The translations under genes were made by a program, and so were the position numbers. The notes under the pieces are model-generated. The model had not been told where the DNA came from, made no database searches, and saw only the letters and a program-made list of their open reading frames with translations. A stretch of 64,000 nucleotides of DNA from Platynereis dumerilii (taxonomy: Eukaryota > Annelida > Polychaeta > Phyllodocida > Nereididae): the NCBI GenBank assembly GCA_026936325.1, contig JAPTHN010000004.1, forward strand, positions 44,843,289-44,907,288. The letters run 5' to 3'. This document shows positions 35,215 through 47,200 of the stretch, piece by piece. Numbering within the stretch: the first letter of the stretch is position 1; every line of letters starts with the position of its first letter.

Positions 35215-38200
35215 CTGAAAAAAGATAAAGTAAAGAAATATATTTTACTTATAAAAATAATAAGGAAATATGTTGCTGATAGCACAAATAAGTAGTCCGA
35301 CAAACGCTGACTAACAACGGGAGTGAAGTGAGGAAAAGCAGACGCCTAAACAACAAATCACCCGTCAACTACGGTGACATGCACAAGGGAGCAAAACAAC
35401 TGACAGCAAAACCACCGGTGCCAGAAGCTAAGAAAAAAGACGCAGCACTCACAAAGCTGAGCTCAAAGATGAGCCAGCTAAAACAAATGACCAACACCAC
35501 AAAAAATGACCTGGAGGAGGTCAGAAAAGAAAACGCAGATCTGCTCAAAGATGAAAGAAAGAATCTGACAAAAAAACTTAGAAGAATCTGCCAGAAATAA
35601 AGATGAACTGCGCAAAGAAAAAAGGTGTACAAGGAAGAAGCGGACACCAACAAAGCACAACTCAAGAAAGAAAAACAAAAAAGGAAGAAAACAGAAGAAG
35701 ACCTGAACAATGCCCAGCTGGAAATAACCCGCATAACTGAGGAGGCTAGCTCCCAAAAATTAAGGAGAAGGAATAGTGAGAAGGACGCAAGCAGACGAAA
35801 CGAAGACCTCAAAGATGAATTAGACAGAAAAAATCTGCAACTAGATGAAGCAAAAACCCAACTGGAAGAAACCAAAACAGAACTTGACGAAGCTAGAGCC
35901 AGAAACAGCGCAATGGAATCCCAACTAGAAGAGTACAAGACAACGCTAGAAGAAACGCAAGTAATGATCGATCAACTGCTTGACTCCAAAATAGAAACCG
36001 AAAGACTGAAAGAAATACCACATTACACTGAGGAGGCACCAAACCCCCCACAAAAAATCAAATGTCTGATAATCGCAGATTCTAACGGAAGGTACATTAA
36101 AAGAGCGTAGAAGAAGACCGGCACATGGCTTCCTGCTTTGACTTCATGAAAGATATATATACCGCAACTCAACTGATAGAAATGACGGAAGACCGAAGCA
36201 ATATAAAAAGACTCCAGTACGACAAGATATTCATCTGCCTTGGCACCAATGACATCCGGACCAAAAGAAGTACCAATCAAACAGCAGACAGCTTAATCGA
36301 AGCAATGAGAATCATCGCCAAATAAACAGGAGCGGAAGTATGCTACATACAGCCCCCCCCCCCCTGAACAACCCCATTGAAAATACGGAGATGGCTATAC
36401 TCCAACGAATGCTGGCCAGAAAACTTGAGGATGGCTACATCACACACAGTCTCAAGAGCCTCCCGAAGAACAAAGTGCTACAAGAGGACGGGATCCACAT
36501 AACAGAATACGCGGCGAAAATTTACACAGAAATCTTGGCCAGAGAAGCCCAAACTAGAGAGGTCCAAAGGAAACAACAAACCAGAAAAGAAGAAACTGAA
36601 AAGGAGGTGGAACTGGACCCAAGAACAGCAAAGTACATTATCAAAGAAGAAGAGCAGGCCTCAATGAAATTGAAGAAAAAACGAACACAAAGATTGTCCT
36701 GAAAACAGCCGAAGGAGACCAAAAATGCCTCCTTGCAATAAAAGGAACAGTCGAAGAAGTAAAAGAAACAGTAGATGAACTAAGGAGCCTTGAAGAAGAC
36801 GCCAAAAAATATGCAAGAAAGAAGGAGGAACAAATACGGGAACAACACCGAAAAGACACAGAACTGCGTGACCAAATATGCGAATATTTCATGAGAGGAT
36901 ACTGCCAATTTGGAGACCGCTGCCTCATGAAACATCCACAGAGAACAAGCCACCGCAGCAAAAGCCCACCGAGCCCAAAAGAGGCAGATGGTCGACAGAC
37001 AGCGAGGAAACGCCCCCCAAAAAAAGGCAAACGAAACTCCACATGGACTAAGGAAAAATAGACCGTATCAGGGACACAAATGAGGCACAGGACCGCCTAA
37101 AAAGTGAAGGCCAAAAAAGGCCCCAAAAAAACCATGAGGGAAGAGAGAGATCCCCCACAATACCAACAAGTGAGGAGATGACCCCCCCCCCCAAAAATAA
37201 ACTACGAGCCATGCCAAAAAGGAGCCCGAATGTACCGGCCGAAAACTACAGAACAGAAAGAAGAAAACAAAGAAAGCGTACACACAACAGAAAAGGAAAA
37301 AAAAGCAGAACAGACAAAACAGAGAAACAACACCGCTGCGAATACTCTACACAAACCCAAACGGGATAATGGGAAAGGTGAATAGTCTGAACACAGTCCT
37401 TCAAGGCCAAGAAATCGATATCGCACTCCTAGCAGAGACAAAGCTCAAAGGACCACCACTGATAGTAAAAGGCTACAAATGGATAACGAAAAACCGAACA
37501 ACAAAGAATGGAGGTGGAACTGCGATACTGATAAAAGAGGACCACCAAAAACAAATAAAGCAACTAAAAGAAACTGAAACAGACGACCTGGAAATAATAT
37601 GGGTTGAGTCTTAACCTAACCAAACAACGACAATATTCATAGGAGTGTTCTATGGCCCCAAGAGAGAGAACCAAAGGAAGAGACTGAGGCACAGTACACC
37701 CAAATTGCTACACAGATAACACACATGGAAATGAAAGGGGATGTATTAATAGCAGGAGACTTCAACGCCAAACTACAAATAGATACTGAAAGTATAAACC
37801 AAGACGAAATGAGAAATGAGAAAATGCTCAGCGACATGATCGAACACACCAATCTGGCTGTGACATCCCTTGAAAAGACTACCCCAAAGTGGACAAGAGA
37901 AAACCGGAAGAACCAGACAGAGAAATCTGTAATTGACTATGTAGTATGTACTCACATCAACCAGAATCCATAACAGTAAAGAGCATTGAAGTAGATGACA
38001 CAGGCATATGGAGATTAAAAGGAAAAGAAGAAACCGACCAAAATTCCATTATAATGGAAATACATGACTACAAAGAAAAACAAAAAAAAAACAAGGAAAA
38101 GCCCACAAAATATGGGACCTGGGCAACAAAAAAGCCTGGGAACAATTCAACAACCATATAAAAAAAGAACATGAAAAAAACCAAAGCAACAACTACGAGG

Positions 38201-41200
38201 TATACTGAAACATGATAGAGCATGGACTCAACAAACACATCCCAAAGATCACAATCAAAAGCGGTGGGAAGAAGAAGAAAAGTGAAGAAACGAAAAGAGC
38301 AAGAAACAAAATGAGAGAAATTCAGAAACTAATAAAATCAAGAAACCAGCCGAACACTAAACGAGAGAATATCGAAAAATACATCGAAGCACAAAAAGCA
38401 CTCAGCGAAAAAATATAGAAAAAGATGCCAAGGCGCATACAGAGAACACCATAAAGAAAATAGCCAAGGATGCGAAAACAAAGACAGACGCAATATGGAA
38501 AGTTGCAAAGAAACTAAAGAAAAACAAAGCAGAGGAAGAGGAAGTAACAATAACCGAAGACGGCGTTAAAATCACAGATGAACACACAGCCAAAGAACAC
38601 ATAGCAAACTACTTCGAAGACCTATACCAGGCAAGAGAGGGGGAACCTGGAACAGAAGAAAGCACAGAGAGTATAAAAAACAGAGTCTCCCAATGGATGA
38701 GAGAAAAGACGGCTACCGCGGAACCAATCTCAAGAAAGGAACTCCAAATCATCCGAAAAAAATTAAAAAGGAAAAAAGCGGTAGGCCCGGACAACATCCC
38801 AAATGATATCCTGATTGAAGCCGACCACCACACAATGGATATACACAGATCCCTACTTAATGCAATACTTAACAAAGAGGACATACCGCCAGAATGGCAA
38901 AAGGGAAGTATAAAAAGACACCAAACATCAGAATGACAGACCACCAGGCAGCGGGAAAAAAAGGAAGAGCCACAAACGACCACCTGATGGTCCTAAAAAA
39001 ACACAATCAACAGAGCCAAGAAAACAGATGTCACAAAAGCGTACGACAAAGCCTGGTTGGACGGTATAATGTATGTGATGAGAAACAACGGAGTGGAAGG
39101 AAGAGACTGGCAAATTATAAAGAAGCTGAATGAAAAGCTAACAGCCACGATACAAACGGCACACGGACCAACCAGGGAAATCAACATAAAGGAGAGCATA
39201 CGGCAAGGAGGAGTACTGTCAGTCAACCAATATGCTCTGCTAATGGACGAAATAAGCAAAGCAATCATAAAAGAGAGCATCGGAGTCAAATATAACAACC
39301 AGGAAACCGTAGGATGCCTACTATGGATGGATGACGTAGCACTGATAACGAACAACGAACAAAAAATGGAAAAAATGCTTAATATAACCAATGAAATCGC
39401 AAGAAAATACCACATAAAATTGGGAGCAGAGAAAAGTGAAATCATGACAATGGGGAAAACCGACGAAAGCAAAACATATATGCTCGGAGAAATGCAGATA
39501 GAACGAACAGAAACATACAAGTACCTCGGAGTGATCCTAAATAACAAAAATAACCTAAAGGATCATATCAAATCGACCAAATCAAAAGTGGAAGCAGCAT
39601 GCCAAACGATGATGACAATATGCGAAGACTCTGATCTGAAAGGGATCCAACTGGAAGCAGCGTGGAAAATTATAGAAACCTGCATAGAGCCAATAGTGAC
39701 ATACGGAATTGAAGCCCTCAACCCAAACAAGACAGAACTACGAGAACTGAACAGTATATGGACGAACGTCATCAAAAGACTACTGATGACGCCACAATCA
39801 ACACCCAATGACGCTGTCTACATGGAGACGGGAACCCTTGACTTAGAGGCCATGATGTACAGAAATCGGATGAGAATGACCAGCAGACTGAGAACAACTG
39901 CTAACCACCTATTGACAACTATGATGAATGACGAAACCAAGGGAGGTTGGAGAGAAACGATATCAGAAACAATGGCGAAATATAGCATAACGGAAGAGGA
40001 CATGTCAAAACCAGAGAAAGTCAGAAAGAGAACGATAGCAAAAAAAATCAAAGAAAAATTCAAAAAAAGAATAGAACGACAATCCCAAGAAAAATCAAAA
40101 GTAAGGACCCTTCTGGAAAACACAAAATGGGAAACCAAGAAAAGAAAAGGATACCTGAATAAACTAACACGAAAACAAGCCAGCACTATCTTCAAAGCAC
40201 AAACCAGAATGCTTGATGTTGAAAATAACTACAAGGGTAAATACCGAGATACCGTATGCAGAATGTGCAAGAACCAAGACGAAACCACAGAGCACGTACT
40301 GCAAAATTGCACTACAATCCAGCCGGACGACACCAACAAAATACAACTAAAGACATTTACGAGGACAATTACCTGAAACTAAAAACAATTACTGAAAAAA
40401 TTAAATAAGTCATGATTGAAGTACACAATGTAAACGTGTAGCTCCCTATTTCAGGTTCGAGCGGCCTAGCAACCTAGGTACACACACAAGAGAGAGAGAG
40501 AGAGAGAGAGAGAACGTCTTGAATAAGATGGAATTTTTCGATCTAACAAATACGTAAGCAAATCTATGTTGGTGGGACAAATAAAAGTAAGCGGACACTG
40601 TGGCGAACTGACTGAACAAACAATGTAAGGATACACTATGCTGATTGCACAAACTAAGGAAATATTTTACAGATTGCACAATATGATAACATAAAGTAAG
40701 TAAATCCCAAGCCCATGAGACAAAGTAAGTTATATACTCCGCCAAGACAGTTTTCTATTGTCTTTTGCCGTGGTATAACCAACAGATTTGTTAGTTAGAC
40801 CACTGTTGGGGATTAAGTTAGCCTGTTGTACTACTTTTTCTTCAAACAGCGCACCTAAAGATGACAATAGGAGCAACAAAATTCAGTTACAAATCCTTCA
40901 GAAGTCATATATGTAGTATAAGTCGCTTATACAACGAGTTTGAGGTGCATAAGGGCAGTTTTACAGTATTTGCACTCAGCCGATTTTTCATGTTTATGCA
41001 ATTATTATGAGAAAAGTATGATAGGTATATCGAAATTTCGGGCAGTGGCAATCTTGTCCTACACTGACATATAAATGCACCATATTTTACCCTTCTGCAA
41101 TGCTTTGTTTTGAAGCTGTAAGGAATTTAAGACACATTTTGACACATTTTTATGTCTCACAGACTTTTTTGCCTATTTCATGGATGAACCGAAAAAATAG

Positions 41201-44200
41201 GCCTATATTCAATCAGTTGTGATTCATTTTAATGATACCTTTCTGGACCTACGGCTTGGGTATAAAATACAACAGGTTTCATGTGAATAAGTTATATACA
41301 ACATGACTTGGGTCCTAAAATGTAAAAAATGGCAGATGTCAAAAATTTTGTTTTCGATGGACCATCAGTTGCTTTATATGCTGTTATGAGTAAGTATCAA
41401 AAAATGTGTATACCATTTGTGTTAATTTTGAAGCTTGAGACATATCTCAAGTTAAAACAGAAAAATTTGTTTCACTAAACATAACTTGTTTTCCGAGTGT
41501 GAGGCTTGAATGTGATGTCAAAAAAAGCATGTCCTCTCCAACCCATAGAAAAAACACTAAGTGTTTTGTAGGAAAAACAAGCTATTTGTGTATCTTTTGC
41601 TCAGTCATGTGCCTTTACAAGTATGTGACAAATAAAAAGACATCCAGGCCATGTTCATACATTTTCTTAGAAATTAAAATTCATGATGTCAGAAAATGTC
41701 CTCTCCAACCCATCAGAAATTTTGCTCTGATTCGTACGTTTTAACACTGGATTCATTGAAGAAACTGCCATGGTTATACAAACTAAGTAAACCTGGATGC
41801 CTAAAAAGGGTTTTTATAAGTATTGAAAATGTCAAATATGTTACCTTTCGTTATTTATTACACTATTTTGAGAAAATCAAAATTTAGAAAAAAGTTGATT
41901 TATTTGTGTCATATATCAATATAATTGTAATTTTTTGCTATTAACTGAATGACTTTAAAGGATGATAACCAAATATCTTGTTAATGGAGCCATCAAAGAT
42001 GATTTTTCCAAAGGCGTCTGATTTTTGGTCATTTTCGGCGGTTTTTTGCTCCAAAACACTATGTTTGACACAGCCGAACACCATGAGTTTCAATCGTACA
42101 GTAACAAAACTTGACATGGGGTTAATAGGATACCTAGGGATTATTAACCATGGAAATCATGTGTCTTTTGAGGCTAGTATCCCCTACTCAACAGAAACTT
42201 TCAGGGTAATGGCAAGCCAGATTTCTGTAATTTTGTAATAAAAATGGTAAAAAATAAAATTGTGGCATGTTTAATCAAAATTTAAGTTTTGTATGGGTTT
42301 TGATGTTCCTATGCAACAATGTGGCTTGATTTCCAAGAATAAGAATGGGTGAAAATTGTTTCTGGACGGATATTTTTCCTGATAAACAGTTTTTTCAAGA
42401 ATCAACCCTTGCCTACTTTAAGTAGCGGTATTTTGGTGGTAAACAACCAAATCACTTCAGTCCTCTTTGATTATAGAAACAGTAATATGTTAATTTTATG
42501 ATAGAACTTCATGATGATGGAAATTCCCAAATTTCAAACTTTATTTTGCCCCCCCCCCCATGAGACACTTTGAGTGCAAATACTGTAAAACTGCCCATAG
42601 CTATACACGATAATACACCTCAAACTCGTTGTATAACCTATACGAAATACTATAATGATCATTTGAACAATGTCAGGAAAATACTGTATTGATTGAACAA
42701 AGTAAGGAATTACTTCTCTGCCTTAACAGAGCTAGGAAATAAGGATTTCTCTGCCTTCTGTAGTGATTTTCCCTCACTCAGCACTCAGCAGTGAGAGGAT
42801 GACTTCAAATATAGTTCCGTCAGTAGAATGATATGCTAGGTCCATGAAAATGAAAATTTTTTGAAGTCATCTTCACTTATCTGGCTGCCGTCTTACCTCT
42901 CCTGATGCAGTGTCAAAATCTCAAGATCTGCATGGGAGTACCCAACTACCCGTACCATGACCCATGGACAAACTTTGTTTTTTGTTCGCGAAGAGTCGAT
43001 GAACAATTAGAATTAGTTTCGCTTGCGGAAAAGCGACAAACTTTTTTTATTGCTAATTCTTTTTCAATGTAAAGTGGGAAACAAACTTTTTTTCAACCAA
43101 AATCCATGGCTCCCCGCCTCCAAAGACCTTCTGGTCGGCCCCTTAGCAGTGCACTGCAGTACAGATAAAATGGTTTCTGCTTGTGGTCTTGTGCATTTAT
43201 TTCCACCAGAGCTTTAAAATGACTCTACTAGTGGTGCCACCTAGTGTCATACTCCATTCTCTTGACTGTCATTTGGACTAAAGGGTATGGCAGATCGAAC
43301 TAGAATTTGTGTCGCAAGCGGAACACATGCGGGTTCACCGTGCTTATGTTGTTTTGCTTTGATGTGTTGATTCCTGGGAAAATTGTGTCGAATTTAGGGC
43401 CTAGATTTCCATACATGATCGGAGAAATATAACAGACGATAAACTTAGCAGTGGTATGACCAGGGGGGGCAGTGCCCGTTCCCCCCGAACTTCAGATACT
43501 GATGGTTGCAAAAAGTGGAAAAATGGAATAAACAACTTAATGAAGTAAAGAAGAAAGTACAAACGGCTTACAACACAATTATGGCTATAGCAAGAAGCCC
43601 AGACCTTAAAGGTATTAAGATGAGAATGGTGTGGCAGGTGGTAAAGGCCTGCATAATACCAATTGCCACATATGCATGGAAAGCAGTAACCACTACGAAG
43701 AAGGAACGCGAAAACCTAAAAAGGACCATTGACAGCGTCATAAAAAGAGTAATCTGCACACCCTGATTCTTTTCGAGTTTCGGAGCGGCTACGCGATCGT
43801 GTGGAAACATTAGACTTTTTGGGGTCGGTGCTCATATTGAGAACTAGTGATGATGAGGTGAGAAATGATGAAAGATATATGTTATGTGGGGAAGGTGATG
43901 GGGGTAAGTGGGGGTAAATGGGGGTAAGTGAGGTAATATAGGTAAAGGAAGTGAGTAGGTAAGAAGAGAGAAGTTAAGAGTGAAAAAGGTGGTGGGGGTA
44001 AATGGGGTAATTGGCGGTAAGTGGGGTTAAGTGGGGTAATTGAGGTAATTTAGGTAAAGGAAGTGAGTAGGTAAGAAGAGAGAAGTTTAGAGTGAAAAAG
44101 GTGGTGGGGGTAAATGGGGGTAAGTGGGGGTAATTGAGGTAATTTAGGTAAGGGAAGTGTGTAGGTAAGAAAAAAGAAGTTTAGAGTGAAAAAGGTGGTG

Positions 44201-47200
44201 GGGGTAAATGGGGGTTAGTGGGGGTAAGTGGGGGTAATTGAGGTAGTTTAAGTAGAGGAAGTGAGTAGAGAAGAAAAAAGGAGTTTTGGGTGGAAAAAGT
44301 GGTGGGGGTAAATGGGGGTAAGTGGGGCTAAGTGAGGGTAAGTGGAGTGATTTAAGTGTTGGAGGTGTAGAGGGAGAAAGAGTTGGATTTGGTGGAAAAG
44401 TGGTGGGGGTAAGTGGGGGTAAGTGAGGGTAAAATGAGGGTAAATGAGAAATTTAAGTATGGGATGTAAGGGGAGAAAGAGAGAGAGGTTGAGAGAGTAA
44501 AGGTGGTAGGGGTAAATGGGGGTAAGTGGGGGTAAGTAAGGGTGAATGAAGTAATTTAAGTATAGGGAGAAAAGTGAAAAAGTGAAGTTTTGGGTGAAAG
44601 TGAAGGTGGGGGTAAGTGGGGGTAGGAGGGGGTAAAGTAGAGATGGGTGGGGTTATGTATAGGAAGGGAGGGGTAAGTGAGGGGAAAGGGGTGATGAGAG
44701 AGAAGTGGAAGTGAGGGATTTATACGAAAAAGGGAGTTGTGATGTAGATGGTGAAAATGCTATACACTGTTTACAAAATAGAGTTTGGTTCTAGATGGTG
44801 AAAACCATATACAATGTTTACGTTTGGGTCCTAGATGGTGAAAATGGCATACAATGTTTACAAATGAAGATGTGATGCTGGATGGTGAAAATCAGATACA
44901 ATGTTTACAAAGAGCTAGAATGCTAGATTATGAAAATGGGATACACTGTTTATATTGACAGCCAATGGGCTGACAGTATGAGAAGGAAGTGAAAAATTGA
45001 AGTATATAGTAATTCTAGGAAGAAAGGGAAGAACTGGGGAAGAGAGGAAGGATAGAGGGATGTTATGAGGGGATAGATGAGGTCGTGAGAGGAATAGGTT
45101 GATGAGTAAAGGGGAATTAGAAATTGAGAGATCTGATTGGTTGTTGGAATGTAGGCCTATACTACACTAAGTGTAGCGGTGAAACAACGTTGTGAAACGG
45201 ACGTTTTATAGAAGTTATTACGGATTGTTTTGAAAAATAAAACACCAGCTTGTAGAGAATTAAATTGCGAAGACAATGAGCCTACTTAGAGATTTCTACG
45301 ATGATTACAAGTGGTTTAAAAGTTGAAGAGAAGTTGAGAGTGAAAAATCTGAAATTTTGATAAAAGAAGGGAGTGATTTGCGGTAAAAAGACGCTATCGT
45401 ACGAGCGAAAATAAGGGGTTTTAATGAATAGTCGGACAGGAAATGATGGTTTTGTTTCTTCAGGGAGGTTCTAAACTGCGTTGTGTGAAAATTTGGTGAA
45501 AATCTGATGATTCTAAGCGGCTGAAATGAGCCTATAAAGATTCACACCTGCATCAACACTGTGCATATTTTTTAATTTTTTTTCAACGAATTCTCGGCAA
45601 TGAATAAAGATATCTCCATAAAAAAACGAATTCATATGGTTCAAGGATTTGGGATTCTAAAGAGCCTAAAATTATAATTTTAGCCCCATTAGAAGTGTCC
45701 AAAAAACGATCGCAACTGTTTCGGCCAATCAGAGGGCAGTAAAACAATAACAACAGTATTTCTATTTCCTGTTTTGCCGTGATTTTGTTGAAACTAAAAA
45801 CTTAAATTGTAATTAAACAAGACACCAAAGACACAAATGTGAGCAAGGCGCCTCAAGTTAGCCAATTCTTCATTAATTTCATGAAAAAGAAACTTTAAAA
45901 AGTGCTCCCTTGTCTCTCACAAACGATCCAAAATTTCTGACTACCCTTATTTGCGAGTTCACCTCGCATATGGGATCGGTATGGGAGTGTTAGAATTTTT
46001 GGATCGTTTGTGAGAGACAAGGGAGCACTTTTTAGAGTTGCTTTTTCGTGAAATGAATGAAGAATTGGCTAACTTGAGGCGCCCTCAAACCTTTGGTGCC
46101 TTTTGTGCATAGTTTATTCACAGTTTGAGGTTTTAGTTTCAACAAAATCACGGCAAAACAGGAAATAGAAATATTTGTTATTGTTTTCCTGCCCTCTGAT
46201 TGGCCGAAACAGGTTCTGATAGCATATGGGATTGGTATTTGACTGTCAGAAATTTTGGATCGTTTGTGAGAGATAAGGAAGCACCCTTCTAAGTTCTTTT
46301 TTCATGAAATTAATGAAGAATCAGCCAACTTAAAGTAACTTACTGACCTTTTATGTGTTTTGTGCCTTGTTTATTTACAGTTTGAGGTTTTAGTTTCAAC
46401 CAAATCACAGCCAGAAAGGAAATAGAAATATTGTTGATGTTGTCCTTCTGCCCTCTGATTGGCCGAAACAGTTGTGATAGTTTTTCGGACACTTCTAATG
46501 GGGCTAAAATTATAATTTTAGGCTCTCTTTAATCCCAAATCCTTAAACCATATGAATTCGTTTTTTCATAGAGATATCTTTATTCATTGCCGAGAATTCG
46601 TTGAAAAAAAAAGAAAAAAGTTTTGTACAGTGTTGATGCTGGTCTATTTTTCGGAAAAGGTGTGAATCTTGCAGGATCATTTCAGCCACTTAGAATCATC
46701 AGATCTTCACCAAATTATCACACAACGCAGTTTAGAACCTCCCTGAAGTAATAAAACCATCATTTCCGCTCCGACTATTCATTAAGACCCTTTATTTTCG
46801 CTCGTTCGGTAACGTCTATATACAGCAAATCAGTTCTTCATTTCAACTTTTCGATCATCACCTTCAACTTTGCTGTCAATTTAAACCACTTCTAATCATC
46901 GTAGAAACCTCTAAGTAGGCTCATTTTGTTCGCAATTTCATTCTCTACAACCTGGTAATTTTTATTTTCTCAAATTGTTGACTTTAAGCCCTAAAAAAAC
47001 GCCCGTTGCACATCGGGATTTCACCGCGACACTTTGTAGTATAGGCCTACTTCCCAACAGCCAATCACATCTCTCCATTTCAAATTTCCCTTTCCTCATC
47101 TACCTATCCCTCTTATAACCTCATCTATCCCCTCATCACATTCCACTATCCTTAATTTCTTCCCCTTCTCCCTTTCCTCTTCCTATTATTCATATTTACT

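Larger units (their letters stand above)
35290..40440 (+). mobile_element. Decayed non-LTR retrotransposon (LINE), two-ORF, in intron 5
   Basis: About 5.1 kb, plus strand, antisense to the host gene, starting roughly 75 bp from the exon 6 acceptor. ORF1 (35.33-37.06 kb) has coiled coil, SGNH/GDSL esterase and a CCCH zinc finger. ORF2 (37.35-40.38 kb) has an APE-type endonuclease, a reverse transcriptase and a terminal CCHC-like knuckle. This order suits the CR1/L2/Jockey side of LINE phylogeny. The clade is not settled. Several frame breaks interrupt both ORFs, so it is inactive, though the last 439 codons are intact. The A-rich strand composition (very frequent AAA and ACA) differs from the flanks. 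No unambiguous poly-A tail or target duplication was found. Confidence 0.9.

Noticed and set aside
43880-44690. GGGGGTAAGTG repeats as an interstitial telomere
   Set aside because: The unit is 11 bp, not a TTAGGG-type hexamer, and it is confined to the foldback arms.
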